64,000 bases of DNA from Flavobacteriales bacterium UBA4466 (GTDB lineage Bacteria; Bacteroidota; Bacteroidia; Flavobacteriales_D; Crocinitomicaceae), in contig CAJJBE010000001.1 of the NCBI GenBank assembly GCA_905182335.1, positions 186,001 through 250,000 on the forward strand, in the 5' to 3' direction. The position numbers were made by a program, and so were the translations under genes. Below the pieces are notes generated by a model. It did not search any database. It was given only the letters and a program-made list of their open reading frames with translations, and was not told the origin of the DNA. Below are positions 36,424 through 47,035 of the stretch, piece by piece. Numbering within the stretch: position 1 is the stretch's first letter; each line of letters begins with the position of its first letter.

Positions 36424-36618
36424 TTATGATTTTTTCTCTTTAGACTCTTCAGTCTCCTCTTCGGGTTTAGCAGAAGCATCTTTAAATTCTTTTATCCCTT
36501 TTCCAAGCCCCTTCATTAATTCTGGAATTTTTTTTCCTCCAAACAACAACAACACTGCTACTAATATTAGAATCATTGATGTCATTCCCGGCATTCCTGC
36601 CTCTACAACTCTATCCAT
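36424..36618 (-). CDS. tatA: Twin-arginine translocase subunit TatA/TatE
   Basis: A 64-residue protein with one N-terminal transmembrane helix ([17 protein letters not shown], about residues 12-28), followed by the TatA hinge and amphipathic helix [22 protein letters not shown] and a charged, Glu/Lys-rich tail. The FG motif at the hinge is intact. TatA oligomerises to move folded proteins across the inner membrane with TatC, which is not in this window. It lies between infB (89 bp upstream) and gatA (11 bp downstream). Confidence 0.93.
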   Translation of the reverse strand: MDRVVEAGMPGMTSMILILVAVLLLFGGKKIPELMKGLGKGIKEFKDASAKPEEETEESKEKKS

Positions 36619-36707
36619 TTTTTTCTATTTTAATATTATTATAAAAATAACAAATAAGGTTCTATGTTTTTATTGATTAACATGCAAAAGATGTTAAAGC
36701 AGCAAAA

Positions 36708-39443
36708 TTATAATTTCCTAGCGACCTCCACCTGTTCGTATGCCTCAAGAACATCCCCTGATTTAATGTCGTTATATTTCTCAATGTTAAGACCACACTC
36801 GTAGTTGTTCTTCACTTCTTTAACGTCGTCTTTGAATCGTTTCAATGACCCTAATCCGCCTTCGTGAACAACAATGCCGTCTCTAATAATACGAATCTTA
36901 GAATTACGCTTGATGACTCCTTCTGTGACAAAACAACCCGCAATCGTCCCCACCTTAGAGATATCAAATGTTTCTCTAATTTCAGCTGTACCAAGCACCT
37001 TCTCTTCAATGTCTGGAGAAAGCATTCCTTCCATTGCAGCTTTGATTTCATCAATTGCTTTGTAGATTATAGAATATAATCGTATGTCAATTTGTTCAAG
37101 CTCAGCCATTTTTCTTGCTTGCATCGATGGTCTTACTTGGAACCCCATAATGATTGCGTCAGAAGCAGAAGCTAAATTAACATCTGCCTCAGAAATAGCA
37201 CCAACACCTTTGTGAATAATGTTCACTTGAATTTCTTCAGTAGAAAGTCTTAACAATGAATCAGAAAGCGCCTCAATAGAACCATCAACATCTCCTTTCA
37301 CAATTAAGTTCAACTCTTTAAAGTCTCCAATTGCAAGACGACGTCCGATCTCATCAAGTGTAATATGTTTCGTGGTACGCAACCCTTGCTCACGATATAA
37401 TTGTTCCCTTTTAATAGATATAGCTTTCGCTTCTTTTTCGTCATCTAAAACGTGGAAGGTGTCTCCCGCAGACGGAGCTCCATTCACCCCCAATACTGAA
37501 ACTGGTCGAGACGGCCCTACCTCCGTAAGACTCGTGCCGTGCTCATCCTGCATTGCTTTAACCTTACCGTAATTTCTCCCTACTAATATTGTATCACCAA
37601 CACGCAATGTTCCCGTTTCAACTAACATGTTTGTTACATAACCTTTACCAATATCTAATGAAGATTCAATTACAGTACCTTTTGCATTTCTATCTGGATT
37701 CGCTTTAAGGTCTAATAATTCCGCTTCAAGAAGTATTTTCTCTAGTAATTCCTCAATGTTCAAGTTCATCTTCGCCGAGATCTCTTGACATTGATATTTC
37801 CCTCCCCACTCCTCAATAAGTATATTCATTTGGGAAAGTTGTTCTTTAACTTTATCCGGGTTTGCTCCTGGTCTATCTATTTTATTAATTGCAAACACCA
37901 TTGGCACCTCTGCCGCTTGAGCATGAGAAATAGCCTCTTTTGTTTGTGGCATCACGTCATCATCAGCTGCAATAATAATAACTGCAACATCGGTTACCTG
38001 TGCACCACGAGCACGCATCGCAGTAAAGGCTTCGTGACCAGGAGTGTCCAAGAACGTCATGACCTTACCATCATTCAGCGTAACGCTGTATGCGCCAATG
38101 TGCTGAGTAATCCCTCCGGCCTCACCGTCTACAACGTCAGCATTCCTAATTCTATCCAACAAGGAGGTCTTACCATGGTCAACGTGGCCCATTACCGTAA
38201 TAATTGGTGGTCGTGGTTTAAGGTCTTCTTCTTTGTCTTCAATTACTGGAATTGCCTCCTGCACTTCAGCGCTAACGAATTCAGCTTCAAAACCGAACTC
38301 TTCTGCAATAATCAGAATTGTTTCGGCATCTAACCTCTGATTAATCGAAGCAAAAATACCAAGAGACATACAAGCCGAAATAACCTCCGTTGAACCAACA
38401 CTCATCATTGTGGCCAATTCGGATACCGTAACGAACTCGGTTAGTTTTAAAACCTTCTCTTGTAGTTCTGCGTGGGCCTCCTCTTCTAATCTTAAAGCGG
38501 CAACGTTGTCACGTTTTGCTCTTCTATTTTTAGCTCCTTTAGACTTTCCTCCTTTATTAGAAAGACGCGCTAAAGTATCTTTGATCTCTTTTTGAATGTC
38601 CCTTTCTGTGATTTCCGGCTTAGGTGTTTTTACAACTCCCTTTTTATAACCGCCACGGCTGTTTCCCGCTGGAGGCCTTTTAACTGGAACACCTTTAGCT
38701 GCCGTCTGCTGGGACTGTTGCTTTGTAACATCAACCTTACGAACACGCTTACGTTTTCTCCGTTCCGCTTGAGTTGGTCCTTTTGGCTTTTCAACAGGAA
38801 GCACAATTTTTCCTACAACATTCGGGCCTGTCAATTTCGTTCTTTGAACACGAATTGTCTCCGTCTCTTTTGTTTGAACAGCCTCTACTGGTTTTTCTTT
38901 TAGCTCAGCTGGTTTATTAGCCTTAACTTCCTTTAAAGGTTTTTTGATTTTATCTGGCCGTGTCTTTGAATTGATTTTGTCAAGATCAATTTTCCCTAAA
39001 ACTTGAATTTTCCCGGCAGAATTAATTTCTTTTGAAATTTCTTTATTCTCTTCGGGTTTTTTTTCCTCTATCTCTTCCGGCTTAGCTTCCGCTTTTACCT
39101 CCTCTATCACTTCCTGGGTTGGCTCAACAACCTTAACTTCTTCTGAAACAGGCTCTGGTTTTGGCTCAACAACCGGCTCTTTTTCAGGTGCAGGCGCTTC
39201 TTTTTTGTCTCTTAACGATATTGTTTCTCTCTTTTCGTGAGGAACACTCGTCTTTTTAGACTGTTCTTTCAAACTTTGATCCGCAGCAAATTCTGTAAGC
39301 AACATTTCGTACTGTTCCGATGCAAGCTTCGCGTTTGGGCTTGCATCTATCGATACCCCTTTACCATCAAGGAATTCAACTAGGGTTGACATCCCTACGT
39401 TTAATTCTCCCGCTGCTTTTCCTAATCTAATTGGTTTGGCCAT
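36708..39443 (-). CDS. infB: Translation initiation factor IF-2
   Basis: The 911-residue IF-2 has an IF2_N start ([20 protein letters not shown]), a long Lys/Glu/Pro-rich linker to about residue 300, and the GTPase domain with G1 [14 protein letters not shown] (about 420), [17 protein letters not shown] and NKIDRP. C-terminal IF-2 domains 2-4 follow, including [15 protein letters not shown] and [19 protein letters not shown]. It places fMet-tRNA on the 30S subunit. The long linker is usual for Bacteroidota. It is the third gene of rimP-nusA-infB, 93 bp after nusA. Confidence 0.97.
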   Translation of the reverse strand: MAKPIRLGKAAGELNVGMSTLVEFLDGKGVSIDASPNAKLASEQYEMLLTEFAADQSLKEQSKKTSVPHEKRETISLRDKKEAPAPEKEPVVEPKPEPVSEEVKVVEPTQEVIEEVKAEAKPEEIEEKKPEENKEISKEINSAGKIQVLGKIDLDKINSKTRPDKIKKPLKEVKANKPAELKEKPVEAVQTKETETIRVQRTKLTGPNVVGKIVLPVEKPKGPTQAERRKRKRVRKVDVTKQQSQQTAAKGVPVKRPPAGNSRGGYKKGVVKTPKPEITERDIQKEIKDTLARLSNKGGKSKGAKNRRAKRDNVAALRLEEEAHAELQEKVLKLTEFVTVSELATMMSVGSTEVISACMSLGIFASINQRLDAETILIIAEEFGFEAEFVSAEVQEAIPVIEDKEEDLKPRPPIITVMGHVDHGKTSLLDRIRNADVVDGEAGGITQHIGAYSVTLNDGKVMTFLDTPGHEAFTAMRARGAQVTDVAVIIIAADDDVMPQTKEAISHAQAAEVPMVFAINKIDRPGANPDKVKEQLSQMNILIEEWGGKYQCQEISAKMNLNIEELLEKILLEAELLDLKANPDRNAKGTVIESSLDIGKGYVTNMLVETGTLRVGDTILVGRNYGKVKAMQDEHGTSLTEVGPSRPVSVLGVNGAPSAGDTFHVLDDEKEAKAISIKREQLYREQGLRTTKHITLDEIGRRLAIGDFKELNLIVKGDVDGSIEALSDSLLRLSTEEIQVNIIHKGVGAISEADVNLASASDAIIMGFQVRPSMQARKMAELEQIDIRLYSIIYKAIDEIKAAMEGMLSPDIEEKVLGTAEIRETFDISKVGTIAGCFVTEGVIKRNSKIRIIRDGIVVHEGGLGSLKRFKDDVKEVKNNYECGLNIEKYNDIKSGDVLEAYEQVEVARKL

Positions 39444-39536
39444 AAAATTATGCGTCCTTAGTTTACTTTTATTCTACGTATTGTTTTCCCAGACACGTAG
39501 CATCTTGTGCTATAAATATACCGTTTTGAGTCGAGT

Positions 39537-40772
39537 CTACTCGAACTCAGCATTAAGAATTTTAAACACTTCTTGTATTGTTTCGTCTTCTAGGTCCGTT
39601 CTTTTAATAAGATCTTCAACTCCAAGGTCTAAAACAGACTTCGCTGTATCACAGCCAATAGCTTTCAATTCATCAAGAATCCAGCTATCTATTTCATCAG
39701 CAAACTCTTCTAAATCTACATCTTCAACATCAACTTCACCCTCTCTGTAGACGTCTAACTCATACCCTGTTAGTTTCCCGCCAAGCTTAATGTTGTGCCC
39801 ACCCCTACCAATTGCTAAAGAAACTTGGTCCGGTTTTAAATAAACCTTTGCTCGCCCTGTTTCTTCATTAATCTCAACTGAAGTTATTTTTGCAGGAGAC
39901 AGTGCTCTTTGTATAAACAACTGGGGGTTACTTGTATAGTTAATTACGTCAATATTTTCATTTTTCAACTCACGAACAATTCCATGAATACGGGACCCTT
40001 TCATTCCAACACAGGCTCCAACAGGATCTACTCTGTCATCGTAAGACTCAACTGCAACTTTGGCTCTTTCTCCTGGCTCACGAACAATGCGTTTAATTGT
40101 AATTAAGCCATCAAAAACCTCGGGAACTTCAAGTTCGAATAAACGCTCTAAGAATTCAGGTGCTGTCCTTGACAATATGATAACAGGGTTACTGTTTCTC
40201 ATATCAACTTTTGCAACAACCGCTCTAATCGACTCCCCTTTCTTAAAGTAATCAGAAGGTATTTGTTCTGATTTAGGAAGCAACAGCTCATTTCCTTCAT
40301 CATCAAGAACCATAATCTCTTTCTTCCACACTTGGTAAACCTCACCTGTAACAATGTCACCGATACGTTCTTTGTATAACTTGTATAGATAGTCTTTTTC
40401 AAGCTCCATAATACGAGAAATCAAATTCTGGCGTAAAGAAAGTATATTTCTTCGTCCAAAATCAGCAAACTTAAACTCTTCAGTCACCTCTTCCCCAATT
40501 TCAAAATCAGGCTCAATTTTAATGGCTTCAGAGTATGGGATTTCGATGTTAGCATCTTCCACCTCACCATCATCAACAATTTCCTTATTGATGAAAACCT
40601 GAACATCTCCCTTGTCGATGTTTACAATGACATCAATATGCTCGTCCGTATTAAACTTCTTTTTAAGCATTGCACGAAACACGTCCTCTAAGACGTGTTG
40701 CATTGTTTGCTTATCGATGTTCTTTAACTCTTTAAATTCCGAAAACGAATCAACTAATTCTAAGCTATCCAT
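39537..40772 (-). CDS. nusA: Transcription termination/antitermination protein NusA
   Basis: A 411-residue NusA with the N-terminal RNA polymerase-binding domain, an S1 domain (GDIVTGEVYQVWKKEIMV, about residues 137-200) and KH domains with VDPVGACVGMKGSRIHGIV and VSLAIGRGGHNIKLGGKL. It lacks the acidic C-terminal repeats of the Escherichia coli protein (495 residues), which is common in this phylum. It modulates pausing, termination and antitermination. It lies 45 bp after rimP and before infB, the classic order. Confidence 0.96.
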   Translation of the reverse strand: MDSLELVDSFSEFKELKNIDKQTMQHVLEDVFRAMLKKKFNTDEHIDVIVNIDKGDVQVFINKEIVDDGEVEDANIEIPYSEAIKIEPDFEIGEEVTEEFKFADFGRRNILSLRQNLISRIMELEKDYLYKLYKERIGDIVTGEVYQVWKKEIMVLDDEGNELLLPKSEQIPSDYFKKGESIRAVVAKVDMRNSNPVIILSRTAPEFLERLFELEVPEVFDGLITIKRIVREPGERAKVAVESYDDRVDPVGACVGMKGSRIHGIVRELKNENIDVINYTSNPQLFIQRALSPAKITSVEINEETGRAKVYLKPDQVSLAIGRGGHNIKLGGKLTGYELDVYREGEVDVEDVDLEEFADEIDSWILDELKAIGCDTAKSVLDLGVEDLIKRTDLEDETIQEVFKILNAEFE

Positions 40773-40817
40773 AATTTTACTAATTATTATTTTCTAGATG
40801 CGCTTGCATCGCCTCTA

Positions 40818-41294
40818 TTATTTAAATGAAATCACAATTTTTGTCTCTTCAACATCTTCCATTTTCAACGCGTGGTCTTCAATGATTGTTTCTTTCTTCT
40901 TTTTTCCTTCAATTCTCTCTCTGCGCGAAGTTTGAATGGTGATTTCCTCCGGAGTTGCAGCAATCATCTTTCCTTCAATTTTTGCACCTTCTTTTAGTTT
41001 TACCTTCACATCTCTGCCAACGTTTTTCTTGTATTGAGGAAAAACCCTCAAGCCTTGATCTAACCCTGCAGAAGAAACACTTATTTCAAAATCTGCTTCT
41101 TCACGGTCCAAATTATGCTCAACATTTCTAGAAACAGACATGCAGTCAAGAACCGAAACGTTACCCTCATACTTGTCTAGTTCAACCCGTATAACATTTG
41201 ATGATGAGATGGTTAAGCTCACAACAAAGAGCCCGTTGTCCAACTCCGAAATACGCTCATCTATTAATTCTAATATCGTTTTTTTACTAATCAT
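40818..41294 (-). CDS. rimP: Ribosome maturation factor RimP
   Basis: A 158-residue protein with RimP features: an N-terminal alpha/beta domain with VVSLTISSSNVIRVELDK, the conserved SVLDCMSVSRNVEHNLD, FEISVSSAGLDQGLRV (the family's SPGLD-like motif) and an SH3-like C-terminal domain. It assists 30S subunit maturation. It is the first gene of the rimP-nusA-infB transcript; a 150-bp gap to the divergent DUF3109 gene holds the promoters. Confidence 0.92.
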   Translation of the reverse strand: MISKKTILELIDERISELDNGLFVVSLTISSSNVIRVELDKYEGNVSVLDCMSVSRNVEHNLDREEADFEISVSSAGLDQGLRVFPQYKKNVGRDVKVKLKEGAKIEGKMIAATPEEITIQTSRRERIEGKKKKETIIEDHALKMEDVEETKIVISFK

Positions 41295-41450
41295 CGGCTA
41301 TAAAAAGAGGGGACATCGTCCCCTCATTTATTGTAATTCTGTAAATTCTACGGCTCAAATATAGTCCTATATTTGGGAAAATCAAGTTTATACAAGCAAA
41401 TACTTTTGTATTACACTTTGAATTAAGACCTTTACCAAAAGTAAACGTCC

Positions 41451-42044
41451 ATGTTATTAGAAATTGAAGACAAAGTAGTTTCCACTCAAATTTTTGAGCG
41501 CAAGTTCGTTTGTGACCTCCAGGCCTGTAAAGGCGCGTGTTGTGTTGCGGGTGATTCTGGCGCACCATTAACTCTCGAGGAAATATCAATTCTCGAAGAC
41601 GACATTGAGGTAATAAGGCCATATATGAGGCAAGAAGGCATCGATGTAATCGAAAAACAGGGTGTTTTTTATATGGACCAAGAAAATGATTCGGTAACAT
41701 CTTTGGTTAACGAGAAGGAGTGTGCATTTGTTTATTTTGACGATAAAGGAATCACCAAATGCTCAATTGAGCGGGCTCATAAAGAAGGGAAAACAACGTT
41801 TAAAAAACCTATCAGCTGCCACTTGTACCCTATTCGGGTTAAAGAATTTGAAGACTTCACCGCATTGAACTATAGCTCCTGGGACATCTGTGCCCCGGCT
41901 TGTGCTTGTGGAGATCAATTAAATGTTCCTGTCTTTAGATTCTTAAAAGAGCCTCTTATCAGAGCCTTTGGGCCTTTATTTTTCGAAGAATTGCTGGTTG
42001 TTGAGAAAGAGCTTAAAAAACAAACGGGCTCTATCCGTGAATAG
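41451..42044 (+). CDS. DUF3109 family cysteine-cluster protein
   Basis: A 197-residue DUF3109 protein with a distinctive cysteine cluster: CDLQACKGACC near the N-terminus (residues about 24-34), then ECAFVYFDDKGITKCSIE, CHLYPIRV and CAPACACGD. The pattern resembles the YkgJ zinc/iron-sulfur cysteine-cluster family and suggests metal binding. No function is established. Its 3' end overlaps the convergent miaE gene by 14 bp. Confidence 0.85.
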   Translation: MLLEIEDKVVSTQIFERKFVCDLQACKGACCVAGDSGAPLTLEEISILEDDIEVIRPYMRQEGIDVIEKQGVFYMDQENDSVTSLVNEKECAFVYFDDKGITKCSIERAHKEGKTTFKKPISCHLYPIRVKEFEDFTALNYSSWDICAPACACGDQLNVPVFRFLKEPLIRAFGPLFFEELLVVEKELKKQTGSIRE

Positions 42045-42612
42045 TTTCTTCTTTTCCGTAATTAGCGATAACACTAGACTCGTGGGCCAACCATTCTTTC
42101 CATCGTTTTTCCACTCCCACAGCTTCTCCGTACTTACGTGCATATTTAAGAAAAAGCGTATAGTGTCCTGCTTCGCTAATCATTAGCCCTCGATAAAACT
42201 CTGCCAAGGACTTGTCTTCTATGTTTTCGGACAAGACTTTAAACCGTTCACAACTGCGTGCTTCAATCATAGCGGAGAACAACAGCCTATCTATTAACGA
42301 CTCTATCCTCCCTGAACCTTTTTTCATGAACCTTGCAAGCTCGTTTACATAACTGTCTTTGCGCTCTCTCCCTAATTTAAGCCCGCGGTCTTTAATTATG
42401 TCGTGTACCTGCTCAAAATGCTCCAGCTCTTCTTTTGCCAAAATCAACATATCTGTAACAAGGTCTTGGCGTTCAGAATTGTGAACCACAATAGAAATAG
42501 CATTTGTAGCTGCCTTTTGTTCGCACCAAGCATGGTCGGTCAAAATTTCCGATATGTTTGACTCGACTATATTTACCCATCGTGGGTCTGTTGGAAGTTT
42601 TAACCCTAGCAT
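42031..42612 (-). CDS. miaE: tRNA-(ms2io6A)-hydroxylase MiaE
   Basis: The 193-residue product is a ferritin-like diiron protein. The iron-binding glutamate/histidine motifs are EELEHFEQVH (about residue 79) and SEAGHYTLF (about 148), with IEARSCERF between. MiaE hydroxylates the isopentenyl group of the modified adenosine at tRNA position 37, using oxygen. Length and motif spacing are typical. It is convergent with the DUF3109 gene (14-bp overlap) and separated from nrdA by a bidirectional-type terminator. Confidence 0.9.
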   Translation of the reverse strand: MLGLKLPTDPRWVNIVESNISEILTDHAWCEQKAATNAISIVVHNSERQDLVTDMLILAKEELEHFEQVHDIIKDRGLKLGRERKDSYVNELARFMKKGSGRIESLIDRLLFSAMIEARSCERFKVLSENIEDKSLAEFYRGLMISEAGHYTLFLKYARKYGEAVGVEKRWKEWLAHESSVIANYGKEETIHG

Positions 42613-42641
42613 TACTTTTTTTTACAAATATACATATAAGA

Positions 42642-42673
42642 AAAAAGCCTCTCAATAAAATGAAAGGCTTTTC
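42642..42673 (-). terminator. Terminator between nrdA and miaE
   Basis: Arms AAAAAGCCT and AGGCTTTT flank a loop of about 14 bases; the minus strand continues into a T-tract. It lies 56 bp after the nrdA stop codon, and would end the nrdB-nrdA transcript before miaE. Confidence 0.65.
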
Positions 42674-42728
42674 CTCTTGTGATTAATTATTCCGGCACAA
42701 TTATTAACCTAAACATTTATGTTTTTGC

Positions 42729-45095
42729 TTAACTTCCGCACGCTTCACAATCATCTGGATTGTCAATAGAGCATGCAACTTCTGCTTGAGCGGCTTCAAT
42801 TGATTTAACCGTTGGTTCATGAACCGCTGATTTATCAATTGTAAACTTAATTGCATCGGTAGCTGCCTTAGTACGTAAGTAATACATTCCTGTTTTTAAC
42901 CCCTTTTCCCATCCGTAGAAATGCATAGAAGTAAGCTTACCAAAGTTTGCGTTTTCCATGAAGATATTCAATGACTGAGACTGACAAATATATGCACCTC
43001 TATCTGCTGAAAGATCAATAAGTGCTTTTTGAGAAATTTCCCAAGCTGTTTTATAAAGATCTTTAAGTTTTTGTGGAACCTCCTCAATATTTTGAACAGA
43101 CCCATTCGCTATCATAATTTTTTGACGCATATCTTTTGTCCAAAGACCTTCCTTTACGAGGTCTTTCAATAAGTGCTTGTTCACGATAATAAACTCCCCT
43201 GACAATACTCTTCTTGTATAAATATTCGATGTATAAGGCTCGAAACACTCATTGTTTCCTAAGATTTGAGCTGTAGAAGCTGTTGGCATTGGCGCTAATA
43301 AAAGCGAGTTACGAACGCCGTATTCTTTCACTTCTCCTCTTAAAACATCCCACTCCCATCTACTTGACGGCTTAACACCCCAAAGGTCATGCTGAAACTT
43401 CCCTTTAGATATTGGAGATCCTTTTATTGACTCATAAGGGCCATCAACTTTCGCTAAATCCTTAGACGCCGTCATAGACGCATAATGAATCGTTTCGAAA
43501 ATCTCTTTGTTTAATGCTTTTGCACCTTCTGACTCAAACGGTAAACCCATAAGGATAAAGGCATCCGCTAGCCCTTGAACGCCTAGTCCAATTGGGCGAT
43601 GGCGCATATTTGAGTTTTCAGCCTCTTGAACAGGGTAGTAATTTCCATCAATAATCTTGTTCAAGTTTAATGTTGCTTGATACGTTACTTCAAAGAGTTT
43701 TTCGTGATCAAAAGTTCCTTTATCAGTTACATATTTTGGAAGTGCTAATGAGGCTAGATTGCAAACTGCAACTTCATCTGGAGCAGTATACTCAATGATT
43801 TCCGTACACAAGTTAGAAGACTTGATTGTCCCTAAGTTTTGTTGGTTCGATTTTGAATTTGCAGCATCTTTATACAACATGTATGGTGTTCCCGTTTCAA
43901 TTTGAGATTCGAGAATTTTAAACCATAAGTCTTGTGCCTTTATTGTTTTTCTTCCTTTTCCTTCAGACTCATATTTTGTATACAAAGCCTCAAACTCTCC
44001 GCTATGCGTGTCAGATAAGCCTGGGCATTCATGCGGGCACATTAATGTCCAGTCTCCGTTTTCTTTTACACGTTTCATAAATAAGTCTGGAACCCATAGT
44101 GCATAGAACAAATCTCTTGCGCGTTGCTCTTCTTTACCATGATTCTTTTTCAAATCTAAAAAGTCAAATACATCTGCATGCCAAGGCTCAATGTACATTG
44201 CGAAAGAACCCTTCCGCTTTCCTCCACCTTGATCTACATAACGTGCAGTGTCGTTAAACACACGCAACATTGGTACAATCCCGTTTGACTGTCCGTTTGT
44301 CCCTTTAATGTAAGAGCCGGTCGCTCTAATGTTATGGATAGCTAAACCAATCCCTCCCGCAGATTGAGAAATTTTAGCACACGATGTTAACGTGTCGTAA
44401 ATCCCTTCAATACTATCTTCTTTCATTGTTAACAAGAAACAAGAGGACATTTGTGGCTTCGGGGTTCCCGAATTAAACAAGGTAGGCGTAGCATGTGTAA
44501 ACCAACCTTCCGACATTAGGTTATAGGTTTTTATTGCTGAATCGATGTCCTTTTTGTGAATCCCTATAGAAACCCGCATCAGCATTTGCTGAGGTCGCTC
44601 AGCAATCGCACCGTTTAGCTTAAATAAATAAGAGCGCGTTAATGTTTTAAAGCCAAAGTAATCATATCTAAAATCTCTATCGTAAATGATGCTAGAATCG
44701 ATGCGGTCTTTGTTTTCTTGAATAATCTGATACACATCGTCAGCTAATAATGATGCATTTTCGCCCGTTTTAGGGTCTATATAAGTGTACAAATCTGTCA
44801 TTACATCAGAAAACGTTTTTTTCGTTTCCTTGTGTAAATTAGAAACAGCGATCCGTGACGCTAACAATGCATAATCTGGATGATCAATTGTTTTTGCTGC
44901 CGCTACCTCCGCAGCTAAGTTGTCTAATTGTGTTGTTGTGACACCATCAAAAAGCCCCTCAATAACCTTCATGGCTACTGCTTCTGGTGATACTAACGAG
45001 TCAAGCCCGTAACACATTTTTACTGTTCTTGCTGTGATTTTATCGAATTTCACAGCCTCCTTCCTTCCGTCTCTCTTTACAACATACATGGGCAA
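42729..45095 (-). CDS. nrdA: Ribonucleoside-diphosphate reductase class I, alpha subunit
   Basis: A 788-residue class I large subunit. An N-terminal ATP-cone ([19 protein letters not shown]) suggests dATP/ATP overall activity control. Core motifs are [58 protein letters not shown] and the [18 protein letters not shown] signature with [14 protein letters not shown]. The C-terminal tail ends in CEACGS, giving the redox-active Cys pair. It reduces ribonucleotides to deoxyribonucleotides using the radical supplied by NrdB. It follows nrdB by 51 bp. Confidence 0.96.
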   Translation of the reverse strand: MPMYVVKRDGRKEAVKFDKITARTVKMCYGLDSLVSPEAVAMKVIEGLFDGVTTTQLDNLAAEVAAAKTIDHPDYALLASRIAVSNLHKETKKTFSDVMTDLYTYIDPKTGENASLLADDVYQIIQENKDRIDSSIIYDRDFRYDYFGFKTLTRSYLFKLNGAIAERPQQMLMRVSIGIHKKDIDSAIKTYNLMSEGWFTHATPTLFNSGTPKPQMSSCFLLTMKEDSIEGIYDTLTSCAKISQSAGGIGLAIHNIRATGSYIKGTNGQSNGIVPMLRVFNDTARYVDQGGGKRKGSFAMYIEPWHADVFDFLDLKKNHGKEEQRARDLFYALWVPDLFMKRVKENGDWTLMCPHECPGLSDTHSGEFEALYTKYESEGKGRKTIKAQDLWFKILESQIETGTPYMLYKDAANSKSNQQNLGTIKSSNLCTEIIEYTAPDEVAVCNLASLALPKYVTDKGTFDHEKLFEVTYQATLNLNKIIDGNYYPVQEAENSNMRHRPIGLGVQGLADAFILMGLPFESEGAKALNKEIFETIHYASMTASKDLAKVDGPYESIKGSPISKGKFQHDLWGVKPSSRWEWDVLRGEVKEYGVRNSLLLAPMPTASTAQILGNNECFEPYTSNIYTRRVLSGEFIIVNKHLLKDLVKEGLWTKDMRQKIMIANGSVQNIEEVPQKLKDLYKTAWEISQKALIDLSADRGAYICQSQSLNIFMENANFGKLTSMHFYGWEKGLKTGMYYLRTKAATDAIKFTIDKSAVHEPTVKSIEAAQAEVACSIDNPDDCEACGS

Positions 45096-45146
45096 TCCTT
45101 GTTTTCGTTTTGTTAATATTGTTCTCGGTGTACCGCACCGTATTAA

Positions 45147-46121
45147 TTAAAAATCCTCTTCTAAGCTAAAGGTCTGGTCAGCATCGTTATTTAAAACTCC
45201 TGCTTTTTGGTATTCAGCTACGCGTTTTTCAAAGAAATTTGTTTTTCCTTGAATTGAAATCATTTCCATGAAATCAAATGGATTTGTTGCATTGTATACT
45301 TTAGCACACCCTAATTCCATCAACAATCTATCTGCAACAAACTCGATATATTGCGACATCAAATCACTATTCATTCCGATTAGCCTCACAGGTAAAGCAT
45401 CTAAAATGAATTCTTTTTCAATTTCTACGGCATCCAAAATAATTTTCTGAACCTGCTCTATTGGTAGTTTATTAACGATGTGATTGTTGTATAATAAACA
45501 CGCAAAATCACAGTGCAACCCTTCGTCTCGAGAAATCAACTCGTTTGAAAATGCTAATCCTGGCATAAGTCCTCTTTTCTTCAGCCAAAAAATAGAACAA
45601 AATGAGCCTGAGAAAAAGATTCCTTCTACTGCCGCGAAAGCCACTAGGCGTTCTGCAAAAGAACCCTCATCAATCCACCTTAATGCCCAGTCTGCCTTTT
45701 TACGAACACAGTCAATTGTATCTAAAGCATTAAACAGGCCGTTTTTCTCAGCTGTGTCTTTAATATAAGAATCAATTAATAGCGAATATGTTTCAGAGTG
45801 AATGTTTTCAATTGCCACCTGGAAACCATAGAAGAACTTTGCCTCAGTGTATTGAACTTCAGATAAAAAGTTCTCAGCTAAGTTTTCGTTTACGATTCCA
45901 TCAGAAGCAGCAAAAAAAGCCAATACATGCTTGATAAAATGGCGCTCATTATCATTCAGCTTAGTCTCCCAGTCTACAAGGTCTGCAGCCAAATCAATTT
46001 CCTCTGCGGTCCAAAAACTAGCCTCAGCTCTTTTGTAAAAAGACCAGATGTCGTCATGTTCGATTGGAAACAGAACAAACCTGCTGTTGTTCTCCTGTAA
46101 AATTGGTTCTACTTGTGTCAT
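45147..46121 (-). CDS. nrdB: Ribonucleoside-diphosphate reductase class I, beta subunit
   Basis: A 324-residue R2 subunit. The dinuclear metal site is visible: [11 protein letters not shown] supplies Glu 105, His 108 and the candidate radical tyrosine 112, and DEGLHCDFA supplies the second Glu-x-x-His. [12 protein letters not shown] carries the first acidic ligand. The pattern is nearest to the eukaryote-like group of class I R2 proteins in which the radical tyrosine lies four residues after the first histidine. First gene of the nrdB-nrdA transcript; a palindrome lies about 250 bp upstream. Confidence 0.95.
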   Translation of the reverse strand: MTQVEPILQENNSRFVLFPIEHDDIWSFYKRAEASFWTAEEIDLAADLVDWETKLNDNERHFIKHVLAFFAASDGIVNENLAENFLSEVQYTEAKFFYGFQVAIENIHSETYSLLIDSYIKDTAEKNGLFNALDTIDCVRKKADWALRWIDEGSFAERLVAFAAVEGIFFSGSFCSIFWLKKRGLMPGLAFSNELISRDEGLHCDFACLLYNNHIVNKLPIEQVQKIILDAVEIEKEFILDALPVRLIGMNSDLMSQYIEFVADRLLMELGCAKVYNATNPFDFMEMISIQGKTNFFEKRVAEYQKAGVLNNDADQTFSLEEDF

Positions 46122-46371
46122 TTTTTATAAAGTTTTAACATATATATATCTGTGTGAAAAACTCATTTTTCACTGTTTTTTTTCTTTAAAATTTATGTTT
46201 TCTCTTGTTTAAATCGGACTAGCGAATTCTGGTTAGGTTCCTTAATTACATGAGACACACAAAAATTGTCATTTTTACACCTTAAAACAATTAAAGAAGT
46301 TCACAATTCAGCAACATTATCAACATTCATATTCTACATCCCTTTCGTGGTAGTCACTAACAGATTTATCA

Positions 46372-46399
46372 ACACTGTGAATAAAGATATTCACAGTGT
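46372..46399. promoter_or_regulatory. 28-bp inverted repeat upstream of nrdB
   Basis: Two perfect 12-bp arms (ACACTGTGAATA and TATTCACAGTGT) separated by AAGA. It lies about 250 bp upstream of nrdB and about 210 bp before the comF relic, in a 486-bp stretch without genes. Two copies of TTATCAACA (46317-46325, 46366-46374), similar to but not identical with DnaA boxes, lie next to it. It could be an operator for the reductase genes; it does not match the usual 16-bp NrdR box closely. Confidence 0.5.
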
Positions 46400-46607
46400 A
46401 TAAAAGCATTTTTGTTGAAAAATTAGCCTATTTGTATCACGCCCTTTAGCATCAGGTGTTTATAATAGTGTTCCTTAAATCTACATCCTTTTTAGTCCAA
46501 AATCAAGGTTTTTTCTTGAAAGTTTAAACATTAAATTGTGAATAATAATCTTAGTTGTGTTAAGCCTTAATGATGACAGCTAAAGCAACTCGTATCCTTC
46601 AAAAATT

Positions 46608-46992
46608 TTGGGCAAATATTGCCTCCCCATTTTTCCGAGCGAGTGTTTGGCATGCAAAAAAGAACCTGCCCCAGCCGAAGGACAGATTTGCACATTTTGT
46701 ACGGAGGGGGGGTCAATTACTCACTACCAGAACTGCACCGGCCCATCAACAATGAAAAAGTTATTTTGTGACCGAGCATGGGCCACAAACATGTCCGCTC
46801 CTTTTTCTTTTGAAAAAACAAGGCCTCACAAGAAATCCTGTTTGGTCTAAAGTCTAAAGTCAACAAACAAGTCGGGGTTCATTTTAGGAAAGAGATTGGG
46901 GCTGTAATTGCTGAGAGTCCTTCCTTTCATACAACAAACATAATTACACCTGGGTCAACAATGGAGTCTATATATTCGCGCGATGCACCTTA
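46608..46992 (+). pseudogene. comF remnant (phosphoribosyltransferase family), frameshifted and truncated
   Basis: The first frame (46608-46850) reads LPIFPSECLACKKEP, GQICTFCTEGG and TMKKLFCDRAW, matching the N-terminal Cys4 zinc region of ComF. After a frameshift near 46845 the match resumes as KSKVNKQVGVHFRKEIGAV and IAESPSF, then degrades where the conserved PRPP-binding part (IIPVPL-type) should be and stops at 46992. The C-terminal catalytic half is missing. ComF proteins act in DNA uptake competence and have a PRTase fold, so this copy is inactive. Confidence 0.7.
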
Positions 46993-47035
46993 AAAACCCC
47001 TCGCTTTCAGTTAGTGTTGTTACCTTAGCAATTGC

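Noticed and set aside
46122-46607. Possible replication origin upstream of nrdB
   Set aside because: TTATCAACA is only similar to the DnaA box, only two clear copies were found, and no dnaA or dnaN is nearby; GC skew cannot be assessed by eye.
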